A DNA stretch of 64,000 nucleotides from Polaribacter ponticola (GTDB lineage Bacteria; Bacteroidota; Bacteroidia; Flavobacteriales; Flavobacteriaceae), in contig NZ_JAOSLC020000004.1 of assembly GCF_026191475.2 (NCBI RefSeq), positions 1 through 64,000 of the forward strand, given 5' to 3'. A program made the position numbers and the translations under genes. How positions within the stretch are numbered: the first letter of the stretch is position 1; the number at the start of each line of letters is the position of its first letter. A model generated the notes under the pieces. The model saw only the letters and a program-made list of their open reading frames with translations. It did no database searches and was not told where the DNA came from. Shown piece by piece: positions 7,596 through 15,345 of this stretch.

Positions 7596-7752
7596 AAAAC
7601 TACACCCAACAAAGAACTGAGTTAAAAACCAAACAAATTCTTCATTAAATTTAGGCAATAGTCTTCTAGCATTGTTGAAGTAGAATAAATCTCCTTTGGT
7701 CGATTTATTTCCAATTCAACAAGCTAAAATTATCATTATAACTTTTATTTTT

Positions 7753-8725
7753 TTATTTCACTTTTAAGACTGAAACGTGAGCTTCATCATAAGGAATTCC
7801 TGATTTAACTATCGAAAAACATTGTTTTAATAGTTTATTGGAAACTGCGATTAATGCTAGTTTTTTACTCTTTCCTTTGTTGGTTATTCGTTCAAATATT
7901 GCTGCACAACCCTTATTATGTTTATAGGCGCTAAAAGAACATAAGAAAAGTAAATTCCGTAATTTTCTATTACCAACTTTGCTTATTCTGGCTCTACCTC
8001 TTACACTGCTTCCACTTTCTCTAATTGTGGGTGTTATTCCTGCATAACTACACAATTGTGATGACGTCTCAAACTTCTTAAAACCATCTGTAACTACTAT
8101 TAAAAACAACGCTGTCTTTCAAACCAATACCAGGAATACTTTGCAATAGCGTCAACTGTTTTTGATGTTCTTTCTTTACTAAAGACAACAATTTATGCTC
8201 TATTCCTTTTAACTCTTTATCTAAATATTTAAGCGTTCGTTTTAGTGAACGATACACATAAGGTGATGGGATTCCTAAAACTTTTTCGCCGTGAATTTTG
8301 TTTTTTGTAGCCGTTCTTATTTTTAATTGATTATCCATCAAGCGAAACAACTGCAAACATTCACTTTGAACATCTGTAAGTGCAGTATAAAAAGGTACTT
8401 CTTGGGTTAATCCATAATTACAAATCGCTTTTGCATCAGCCTTATCCGTTTTTATCTTTGCTAATTTCATCTGTACAAATCGCTTGATAGACAAAGGATT
8501 TACAACTGAAACACAAATACCTTGCTTGTACAAAAACTGAGCAAACCTGTAATGATAATAACCTGTAGCCTCCATAACTACTAAACTATTTTTGGGTAGT
8601 AATTTGCGAAACTTTTTAAAGCCTAATTCATCATTCTTGAATTGTAAATGACCTTGTATACTACCATAACAATCGAAGACATTTTTACTAATGTCAATTC
8701 CAAAAATTTCACTATATTTATTCAT
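7753..8725 (-). pseudogene. IS110-family transposase, lineage B copy 2, frameshifted
   Basis: Same protein as at 2-973 but split by one extra T near 8118 (run of three T where copy 1 has two). This yields an N-terminal piece from 8725 and a C-terminal piece ending at 7753. The N-terminal piece keeps the RuvC-like domain, and the C-terminal piece keeps the serine motif ESGSSVRGRAR. Either an inactivated copy or a sequencing error. The rest is essentially identical to copy 1, so inactivation would be recent. Confidence 0.88.
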
Positions 8726-8751
8726 AAGAAAATGTTTTATGAAAGAATAAC

Positions 8752-8907
8752 CTACTGGAATCACAACAACTTAAAATCGAGATCTAAAGTCTCACAGAAC
8801 TGAACGTAATTTTAGTAGAAAAGAGAGAGGATTATCAGTGTTGTCTGAGTCTAAACTCAACCGTATATAGTAACCTTAATTCTCTCTTTTATTCTTTCTG
8901 ATTAAGT
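8752..8907 (-). ncRNA. predicted bridge RNA of IS110 lineage B copy 2
   Basis: Same sequence and folds as 1000-1155: stem 8819-8828/8881-8890, guide-like CCGTATATAG (8861-8870), and donor-like AGAACTGA (8796-8803). AGAACTGA equals this element's own left end at 7613-7620 over 8 bases. The right flank here is CGTATAAAA, agreeing with the guide for most positions. Confidence 0.6.
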
Positions 8908-8935
8908 ATCAAATTTATTAAAAGACAAACTTAAG

Positions 8936-9061
8936 ACGTATAAAAAAAATTGCTAGATTAGTACTAAAATAAAGGCAGTTGCATTTTTATCAACTTCTGA
9001 ATTTCCTTCGGAAATTCCTCGCTGACAAAACCGCAACTTTCCTTATACAACAACGTTAGCA
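8936..9061 (+). repeat. attC-like site 4 (3' part; interrupted by IS110-B)
   Basis: Begins ACGTATAAAAAAAATTGC, has an inner hairpin AATTTCCTTCGGAAATT and a 3' arm CCGCAACTTTCCTTATAC, and ends in GTTAGCA (9055-9061). The 5' core ACCCAAC is at 7604-7610, before the element. It is more diverged than sites 2, 3, 5 and 6, with an extended middle. Confidence 0.6.
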
Positions 9062-9099
9062 AACATTAAATACAGAAATTAGATAACAAACTTACTTTC

Positions 9100-10163
9100 A
9101 TGAAAAAAACTACTTTATTATTTTTTGTTCTAGTGCTAATATCTGGTTTTTCTTTTGCTCAACAAAGAACTACAGCTATAGTACAAGGAGAAAAAGTGCT
9201 AACAGAAAAAGAAATTAATCTTTTAAAAGAAAAGAAAAAATTAGTTAATAAAATTAATACAGCTCTAAAATCATACGAAAAAGCAAAACTTAACACTCCT
9301 TTGTTTATTAATTCTATTAAAACCGAATCTGAAATAGATAATTTACTTCACCTCTATTTTGACGCTAAAAGTACCGAAAATACTATTTATGCTGCTACAA
9401 AAAGGTTAGACCAATTAACTAACTCTAACTCCAACGTTTCTTCTCATCACAAAAGGAAGAAAGAAATAGATAAAATAATTAAAGATTTAAATTATCAAAG
9501 AAATAATATATCCAAGAAGAAACAAAAACAAAAAGTTACCAAAAGTAAAATTGATTTTTTAGCTAAAGATTCAAAAGTTATTGAAAATAAATCAAAAATA
9601 TTAGAAGAAAAAAATGATAAAAAACTTGACTTTTTAAGTAACTATAATAAAAAAGCTAAATTAAAATCTATAGATGATTTTATTTCTAAATCAAAATCAA
9701 GTAAAAGAACAAGTGATTTTTTATCATCTTCTGGCAACTTAAAAGGAAAAATAGAATATAGAGAAAATACGCAAGGTGTTATAAATGATAAAGGAGAAAT
9801 TCTTATTCCATTTAAAAATTGGAAAATTATAGAATATAAATCAGGTATAGCATTAGTAAGTATTAGCCTGGAAAGTTATTATGAAAAATGCTACGGTACT
9901 CGAGGAGGTGAATATTCTGCAAATGCTGGCAAAACAGGTTACGTAGATAAAAACGGAAAATTTATTGATGGTTATAAAATTACTTTTGGTGGAGGGTGGT
10001 TCGAAAGAGCAGTAGTAATACTTCAAAAAGGTGAAGATAATAGAAGCAATGCTGAAAAAAAGCTGCTGAAAATAGACGTAAAAGAAAAGAAGAGTTAGCT
10101 TATGAAAAGTGTAGAGCTTTGTATATTAACTGGAAAACTGAAATAATAAAAAAATACGATTAA
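9100..10163 (+). CDS. secreted coiled-coil protein with WG-repeat-like segment (frameshifted)
   Basis: Signal peptide MKKTTLLFFVLVLISGFSFA with cleavage before QQ. A lysine-rich, largely helical/coiled-coil region follows (residues about 25-215). Then comes a WG-repeat-like module (GVINDKGEILIPFKNWKII and later GYVDKNGKFIDGYKI). The first frame stops at 10098. A one-base slip in the A-run near 10058 restores a tail AAENRRKRKEELAYEKC that continues to a stop at 10161-10163, so the full protein is about 354 residues. Function unknown. It shares the WG-like C-terminal motif with the next gene, and both lie in the 2.3-kb cassette 4 (9055-11395). Confidence 0.65.
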
Positions 10164-10164
10164 A

Positions 10165-11384
10165 ATGATGAAAAATTTAATTCTAACTTTTATACTTATA
10201 CTTTTTACTGTTACTACAGTAATGAGTCAAAATATTAGCACTGCAACTAAAAATAAAGTTCGTGTAAAATTTATTGCCGCAGAGAAACTGTATTCAGAAA
10301 AAAGCTATGATGATGCCTTAAGTAAAATAAATGAAATAGAAGGCTTACTAGGTTCAATTATTTTACCCACTGCTTTAAATTTAAAAATTAAAGTACTTGT
10401 TGGCTTAGAAAAATATGTAGATGCAGAAAAAGAATTAAATATTTTACAAAATAAAGAATTAGACGAAGCTATCATAAATGATATGGCTGTCTACGAAGAA
10501 ATAATAAGCTCTAAAATCAAAGAGGTTTATAAAGAAAAACAACGTGCTATTACAAAACAAAAAGCAAAAGAAAAAGAAGAAAACAGGCTAAAAAAACAAA
10601 AGGAAATTTTTAAAAAAGAAAGATTAAAAGCTAAAGGAAAATATATAGACGGTTTAGGAAAAGTAGTATATCATAATAATAAATATGGCGTTATTAACGA
10701 GTTTGGTGATGAAATAATTCCTTTTGAATACGATAAATTAGTTTTTGAGGTTGATGGGAAAAAGTTAGATCCAAAAAAATAATTTTAGCAAAAAAAATAT
10801 CTGCAGGCAAAAGTGAGTATAACTCATGGGGAGTTATTAATAGCAAAAATCAAGTTATTCTAAATTTTAAATACAAATTTTTACATTATACAAGTGGCAA
10901 TTTATTACCCCTAGTTAAGCAAAGTATAAGCGGTAATGATGACAAAGTTAAATTAATTAACCTAGTAACTTCTATGCTTATTAAAACAACTTATAGAGAT
11001 ACTCCATCCAAAACTATTTTACCTAATGTTTTTAGAATTGAAAAAGCTCATCGAGAGGAGTTTTTAATTGATGAAAATGGTAAAAATTTGTTTAAAAACG
11101 GAGCTAGTTTTAATAGTATTGATTATGACGAAGATGTTGAGAAATGGGTTTTTAACAAAAAAAATAATGCAGCTATGTATTCTAAAAATTTAGATAGAAT
11201 AATTGTGCCGTTTGGTATTTATTCTAAAATAGATTTCAGAATAAGTGGATATGCTGAAGTTCGTAGAATCGGTCATGGTTTTAGGACACTTGGGTATATT
11301 AACGACAGAGGTCAAGTAGTTATTCAACCAACATCCAACTATAAAAAAAGAAATAGGTTGTATCGGAATCTTACAAAAAATTAA
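10165..11384 (+). CDS. secreted WG-repeat-like protein (frameshifted)
   Basis: About 406 residues when joined across a slip in the A7 run at 10773-10779. The first part is 10165-10782, and the second frame continues IILAKKISAGKSEYNSWGVI to 11384. Signal peptide MKNLILTFILILFTVTTVMS. Helical TPR-like residues 25-140 (EKLYSEKSYDDALSKINE) come next. Several WG-like repeats follow (YGVINEFGDEIIPFEYDKL, WGVINSKNQVILNFKY, LGYINDRGQVVIQP). WG repeats are typical of secreted Bacteroidota proteins of unknown role. The gene starts two bases after the previous stop. The A_AAA_AAA run could support -1 ribosomal frameshifting, but a sequencing error is likelier. Confidence 0.65.
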
Positions 11385-11428
11385 CATTTGCTAACAAAGT
11401 ACTGTGGTAAAAAACAAGTAAAAACTCA

Positions 11429-12400
11429 TTAATTTTGCACTAAAGTACCTTTATAGTTGTTATCATATATTAATCCTGATTTTGCAATTGCAAAAGCCTG
11501 TTTTAGTAACTTATTACATACTGCTATTAATGCTAGTTTTTTACTCTTTCCTTTGGCAACAATTCGATCATAAAGTGCCTTACAAGCTTTGTTATATTTA
11601 CAAGCATTAAAACTGCACATAAATAATAAATTTCGCAGCTTTTGGTTGCCTATTTTACTAATTCTCGGACGTCCTTTTACGCTACTTCCACTTTGCCTAA
11701 TAATGGGAGTTAAGCCTGCATAACTACACAACTCTTTTGCACTTGTAAAACGATCAAATCCATCTGTTAAAACAACTAACATTAGAGCTGTCTTATCTCC
11801 TATTCCTGGTATACTTTTTAAGCTAATTAAAACTTCTTGATGCTCTTGTTTTACTAAAATTAATAATTTATCCTCTAAACTTTTCATCTGTTTTTCAAGA
11901 TATTTTAAACTTTGTTTTAAAGAACTTACAACTGCTTTACTTGGTGTACCTAAAACCAATTCGCCATGAATCTTGTTTTTTAGCATTGTGCTCTGTTTTG
12001 TATAGGTAGAAAGGAGTCTAGTCATTTGTAAACATTCTAATTGATGCTTTGAATTACCTTTCCATAATTTTAATTCTACTTGTTTTGCATACTCACAAAT
12101 TAATCTCGAATCACTCTTATCTGTCTTAATCTTTGACAATTTCATCTGAATAAATCTTTTTACAGATAATGGATTTTCTACTGATAATTGAAAACCAGAT
12201 TCTTGTAAATAATAAGCCAATTGATAATGATAATAACCCGTGGCTTCCATTACACAATGACTATCAGAACCTAAGAGTTTTACAAGCTTTTTAAAACCTG
12301 TAATACTGTTTTTAAATTGGTAATAATTACCTCCTGAATCTGTAACATCAAAAACTAAATGACTGACGTCAATCCCAAAATATTTTGTGTCTTTAATCAT
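11429..12400 (-). CDS. IS110-family transposase (lineage A, copy 2)
   Basis: 323 residues, intact, differing from copy 1 at only a couple of positions (for example GFDRF for GFERF and KGTLVQN for KSTLVQN). DEDD and serine motifs are all kept, so this copy should be active. The near identity of the three copies indicates local spread within the array or duplication of cassette-plus-element units. The distinct flanking cassettes favour separate insertions. Confidence 0.94.
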   Translation of the reverse strand: MIKDTKYFGIDVSHLVFDVTDSGGNYYQFKNSITGFKKLVKLLGSDSHCVMEATGYYHYQLAYYLQESGFQLSVENPLSVKRFIQMKLSKIKTDKSDSRLICEYAKQVELKLWKGNSKHQLECLQMTRLLSTYTKQSTMLKNKIHGELVLGTPSKAVVSSLKQSLKYLEKQMKSLEDKLLILVKQEHQEVLISLKSIPGIGDKTALMLVVLTDGFDRFTSAKELCSYAGLTPIIRQSGSSVKGRPRISKIGNQKLRNLLFMCSFNACKYNKACKALYDRIVAKGKSKKLALIAVCNKLLKQAFAIAKSGLIYDNNYKGTLVQN

Positions 12401-12427
12401 AAGAAAGTGTTTTGTGAAAGGACAATC

Positions 12428-12583
12428 TACGCGAGTTTCAACGACTTAAAATCGAGGTCTAAATAGCCTCATAGAACTGTACGAAATCTGTGTAGAAAAG
12501 AGAGGGGATTTTCAATGTTGACGAAGTCTTGGCTTCTGAGTGTATAATAACCTTATTCCTCTCTTTTGTGCTTTCTGTTTATA
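12428..12583 (-). ncRNA. predicted bridge RNA of IS110 lineage A copy 2
   Basis: Stem 12496-12505 with 12558-12567, inner GAAG/CTTC hairpin, and guide-like AGTGTATAAT (12539-12548) against flank CGTGTATAAT at 12614 (9 of 10). It differs from copy 1 at a position inside the guide (A for C). Confidence 0.6.
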
Positions 12584-12613
12584 AATCTAATTTAATGTTT
12601 TACAAACTTAAGA

Positions 12614-12735
12614 CGTGTATAATTAATGGCTGGTTATCGCCTACTTACGAAAATCCTCGCGGATTTTCTATTCGGTTTTTATTTGCTAAATTAGGTGTTT
12701 AAACACGCCACTAATCATACACAAAACCGTTGTGG
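12614..12735 (+). repeat. attC-like site 5 (3' part; interrupted by IS110-A)
   Basis: From CGTGTATAATTAATGGC through the inner hairpin GAAAATCCTCGCGGATTTTC to ACGCCACTAATCATACAC and the core GTTGTGG (12729-12735). GGC/GCC replaces TGC/GCA of site 3 on both arms (ATGGC against GCCAC), a compensatory change supporting a real stem. Its 5' core TGCTAAC is at 11389-11395. Confidence 0.68.
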
Positions 12736-12795
12736 TACATAAAACTCACTCTGCTGAAAAATCAATCTGAACTGAATTTATTCAAATATTTTCCT

Positions 12796-12820
12796 TAACT
12801 TTGTATCCAAGTAGATACAA
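12796..12820 (+). promoter_or_regulatory. promoter and palindromic operator of the HigBA-type cassette
   Basis: TAACTTTG (12796-12803) is a -7 box. Overlapping its end, TTGTATC (12801-12807) and GATACAA (12814-12820) form a perfect 7-bp inverted repeat with a 6-base spacer. It sits at the expected start site, ideal for repression by the HTH antitoxin at 13129. Confidence 0.6.
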
Positions 12821-12825
12821 TATTT

Positions 12826-13125
12826 ATGTTCTTTATTGAGAAAACATCTGAATTTGATAAGTGGTTAAGAAAGCTAAAAGATTTTAAGGCAAAAGCAAAA
12901 ATCATATTCAGAATTCAAAAATTGGAAACTGACGAACATTTTGGCGACTGTAAAACAGTTGGAGATGGAATTCGGGAAATGCGAATAAATTTTGCGAAAG
13001 GTTATCGTGTTTACTTTAAAGAAAAAGACGGAAAAGTAATCGTTCTGCTAGTTGGTGGAGACAAATCAACTCAACAAAAAGACATTACGAAAGCAAAAGA
13101 AATTTGGAAAAAATTAAATAAATAG
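12826..13125 (+). CDS. HigB/RelE-like toxin (addiction module killer, TIGR02683 type)
   Basis: 99 residues. Motifs of the phage-Gp49/HigB-like killer family are visible: TSEFDKWLRKLKD, IIFRIQKLE, HFGDCKTVGDGIREMRI, GYRVYFKE and LLVGGDKSTQQKDITKAKE. These toxins are ribosome-dependent mRNases of the RelE superfamily. The toxin precedes the antitoxin, as in higBA, with 3 bases between the genes. It carries its own promoter with an operator (12796-12820). Cassette 5 runs 12729-13433. Confidence 0.9.
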   Translation: MFFIEKTSEFDKWLRKLKDFKAKAKIIFRIQKLETDEHFGDCKTVGDGIREMRINFAKGYRVYFKEKDGKVIVLLVGGDKSTQQKDITKAKEIWKKLNK

Positions 13126-13128
13126 AAA

Positions 13129-13413
13129 ATGGGAACTTCAAAATTTGAAATAGCTGATTATTTAGACAGTAAAGAAATGATTGCAGAATATCTCAATACT
13201 GTTTTAGAAGAAGGTAACAATACGGATGTGATTAATGCAATTGGACATATCGCAAAAGCAATCGGAATGACAAAAATTGCGGAGGAAACTGGTTTGAGCA
13301 GACCAAGTTTGTACAAAGCATTATCTGATGGAGCGAAACCTCAATTTGCGACAATTATGAAAGTATTAAAAGCAATCGGAGGACAAATACAAGTGAATCC
13401 AATGTCTGCTTAA
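13129..13413 (+). CDS. HigA-like antitoxin (TIGR02684 type, HTH)
   Basis: 94 residues. The N-terminal FEIADYLDSKEMIAEYLN and VINAIGHIAKAIGMTKIAEE, then the helix-turn-helix TGLSRPSLYKALS and FATIMKVLKAIGGQIQV, are the hallmark of the antidote protein that accompanies the killer upstream. It should neutralise the toxin and bind the palindrome at 12801-12820. The cassette end CCACAAC follows 13 bases after the stop. Confidence 0.9.
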   Translation: MGTSKFEIADYLDSKEMIAEYLNTVLEEGNNTDVINAIGHIAKAIGMTKIAEETGLSRPSLYKALSDGAKPQFATIMKVLKAIGGQIQVNPMSA

Positions 13414-13466
13414 AAAAATTACGACACCACAACAAAGTACTGTGGTAAAAAACAAGTAAAAACTCA

Positions 13467-14439
13467 TTAATTTTGCACTAAAGTACTTTTATAGTTGTTA
13501 TCATATATTAATCCTGATTTTGCAATTGCAAAAGCCTGTTTTAGTAACTTATTACATACTGCTATTAATGCTAGTTTTTTACTCTTTCCTTTGGCAACAA
13601 TTCGATCATAAAGTGCCTTACAAGCTTTGTTATATTTACAAGCATTAAAACTGCACATAAATAATAAATTTCGCAGCTTTTGGTTGCCTATTTTACTAAT
13701 TCTCGGACGTCCTTTTACGCTACTTCCACTTTGCCTAATAATGGGCGTTAAGCCTGCATAACTACACAACTCTTTTGCACTTGTAAAACGATCAAATCCA
13801 TCTGTTAAAACAACTAACATTAGTGCTGTCTTATCTCCTATTCCTGGTATACTTTTTAAGCTTGTTAAAACTTCTTGATGCTCTTGTTTTACTAAAATTA
13901 ATAATTTATCCTCTAAACTTTTCATCTGTTTTTCAAGATATTTTAAACTTTGTTTTAAAGAACTTACAACTGCTTTACTTGGTGTACCTAAAACCAATTC
14001 GCCATGAATCTTGTTTTTTAGCATTGTGCTCTGTTTTGTATAGGTAGAAAGGAGTCTCAGTCATTTGTAAACATTCTAATTGATGCTTTGAATTACCTTT
14101 CCATAATTTTAATTCTACTTGTTTTGCATACTCACAAATTAATCTCGAATCACTCTTATCTGTCTTAATCTTTGACAATTTCATCTGAATAAATCTTTTT
14201 ACAGATAATGGATTTTCTACTGATAATTGAAAACCAGATTCTTGTAAATAATAAGCCAATTGATAATGATAATAACCCGTGGCTTCCATTACACAATGAC
14301 TATCAGAACCTAAGAGTTTTACAAGCTTTTTAAAACCTGTAATACTGTTTTTAAATTGGTAATAATTACCCCCTGAATCTGTAACATCAAAAACTAAATG
14401 ACTGACGTCAATCCCAAAATATTTTGTATCTTTAATCAT
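13467..14439 (-). pseudogene. IS110-family transposase, lineage A copy 3, frameshifted
   Basis: Same protein as the other lineage A copies but with one inserted base near 14058 (GGAGTCTCAG where the others read GGAGTCTAG). This splits it into an N-terminal piece (14439-13975) and a C-terminal piece (14024-13467). All catalytic motifs are otherwise present. The insertion is not in a homopolymer, so this one is more likely than the others to be a genuine mutation. Confidence 0.9.
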
Positions 14440-14466
14440 AAGAGAGTGTTTTGTGAAAGGACAATC

Positions 14467-14622
14467 TACGCGAGTTTCAACGACTTAAAATCGAGGTCTA
14501 AATAGCCTCATAGAACTGTACGAAATCTGTGTAGAAAAGAGAGGGGATTTTCAATGTTGACGAAGTCTTGGCTTCTGAGTGTATAATAACCTTATTCCTC
14601 TCTTTTGTGCTTTCTGTTTATA
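14467..14622 (-). ncRNA. predicted bridge RNA of IS110 lineage A copy 3
   Basis: Stem 14535-14544 with 14597-14606, and the same loops as copy 2. Its guide-like AGTGTATAAT faces flank CGTATATAAT (8 of 10), so some mismatch at the target seems tolerated. Confidence 0.58.
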
Positions 14623-14652
14623 AATCTAATTTAATGTTTTACAAACTTAAGA

Positions 14653-14775
14653 CGTATATAATTTATTGCTAGTTCTAACCTACTTACGAAAATCCTCGCG
14701 GATTTTCTATTCAGTTTTTATTTGCTAAATTAGGTGCTTAAAACACGCCACTAATCATACACAAAAACGTTAGCT
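14653..14775 (+). repeat. attC-like site 6 (3' part; interrupted by IS110-A)
   Basis: From CGTATATAATTTATTGC through the hairpin GAAAATCCTCGCGGATTTTC to ACGCCACTAATCATACAC and the core GTTAGCT (14769-14775). No matching cassette end AGCTAAC is found downstream, so the array appears to stop here, broken by the IS3 remnant. Confidence 0.65.
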
Positions 14776-14779
14776 TTAA

Positions 14780-15190
14780 TGCTGACCCGTCCTGAAATAA
14801 GGCTACATAATTTTAAACATTATGTATAGAAATGACAAAGTAATTAGACGGTATTCAGAACCTTTTAAACTAAAAATTTTAGTTGAACTCACAACCGGAA
14901 AACACACAATGAGCGAACTATGTAAACTCTACTCTATTGCGCCAACAACAGTTAATGAGTGTATTAAAAAGTATAATCGTAAAGACTTAATTAAAGCTGA
15001 TTAAAAATCTAAGGGATTTGCTTCTTTAACTACTATAACCCATTGTTTTGGACTTAAACGTGATGCGTATTACAAATACAAATCATATTGAAAAAATAAA
15101 CTAAATTTACCTGAACTTACGATTTAAAAACTGACCTAGTTCAAAATCTTTTTTTGTCTTCTTAACGGCTAAAAAAATCTTTTGAACGGT
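14780..15190 (+). mobile_element. IS3-family remnant
   Basis: Contains a short OrfA reading frame and, further on, a decayed OrfB start (ITHCFGLKRDAYYKYKS in translation near 15035-15090), bounded by TGACC-type ends (TGCTGACCCG near 14780, ACTGACCTAG near 15130). Most of OrfB is missing. The rest of 15005-15260 holds no gene that I can support. Confidence 0.6.
14822..15004 (+). pseudogene. IS3-family OrfA (HTH) fragment
   Basis: 60 residues: YRNDKVIRRYSEPFKLKIL, then the helix-turn-helix TMSELCKLYSIAPTTVNECI, as at the N-terminus of IS3-family OrfA (Transposase_8). A normal OrfA is about 100 residues and continues with a leucine zipper. Here it stops after KKYNRKDLIKAD, so it is truncated. 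Confidence 0.7.
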
Positions 15191-15261
15191 ATAAATTAAC
15201 CTGAAAAAAGGTCAACCTATATCAGTAAAATACAATTTAGTAAAATATTTTAAAAAAATAA

Positions 15262-15293
15262 AAATGCCTGTTACCAAAAAGTAACAGGCATTT
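15262..15293 (-). terminator. terminator of the TonB receptor operon
   Basis: Stem AAATGCCTGTTAC/GTAACAGGCATTT with a 6-base loop, followed on the minus strand by a T-rich stretch. It lies 50 bases past the receptor stop. Confidence 0.8.
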
Positions 15294-15345
15294 CATCCAA
15301 CTAAAACTAACTAAACTATTTTTCCAATTTCTTTTTCATAATATT

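Larger units (their letters stand above)
6922..7611 (+). repeat. 345-bp direct tandem duplication containing parE
   Basis: Bases 6922-7266 and 7267-7611 are the same sequence. They hold the last codons of parD, all of parE and the cassette end. The join has the short shared string AAGAA, also present at the parD end and at the left end of the adjacent IS110-B, which suggests microhomology or slippage after the element had inserted. Confidence 0.9.
7611..8935 (-). mobile_element. IS110-family element, lineage B copy 2
   Basis: A 1.33-kb element starting AAAGAACTGAG immediately after the cassette end ACCCAAC and ending CTTAAG before the attC arm ACGTATAA. The 140 bp downstream of its transposase (7612-7752) is non-coding and holds GCATTGTTGAA/TTCAACAAGC-like inverted segments. 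The upstream 210 bp matches copy 1. Confidence 0.85.
11396..12613 (-). mobile_element. IS110-family element, lineage A copy 2
   Basis: Same ends and length as copy 1. It is inserted directly after the cassette end TGCTAAC (11389-11395) and before the attC arm beginning CGTGTATAATTAATGGC. Confidence 0.85.
13434..14652 (-). mobile_element. IS110-family element, lineage A copy 3
   Basis: Same ends as copies 1 and 2 and one base longer because of the insertion in its transposase. It is inserted after the cassette end CCACAAC (13427-13433) and before the attC arm CGTATATAATTTATTGC. Confidence 0.85.

Noticed and set aside
7612..7752. Possible small gene between parE and the lineage B transposase
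   Set aside because: Short, stop-rich sequence that belongs to the transposase-distal end of the IS110-B element.
10773..10790. Programmed -1 frameshifting at A_AAA_AAA in the WG-repeat gene
   Set aside because: The motif fits, but about twenty similar slips occur across housekeeping genes in the same window, so sequencing error explains it better, and no downstream pseudoknot is evident.
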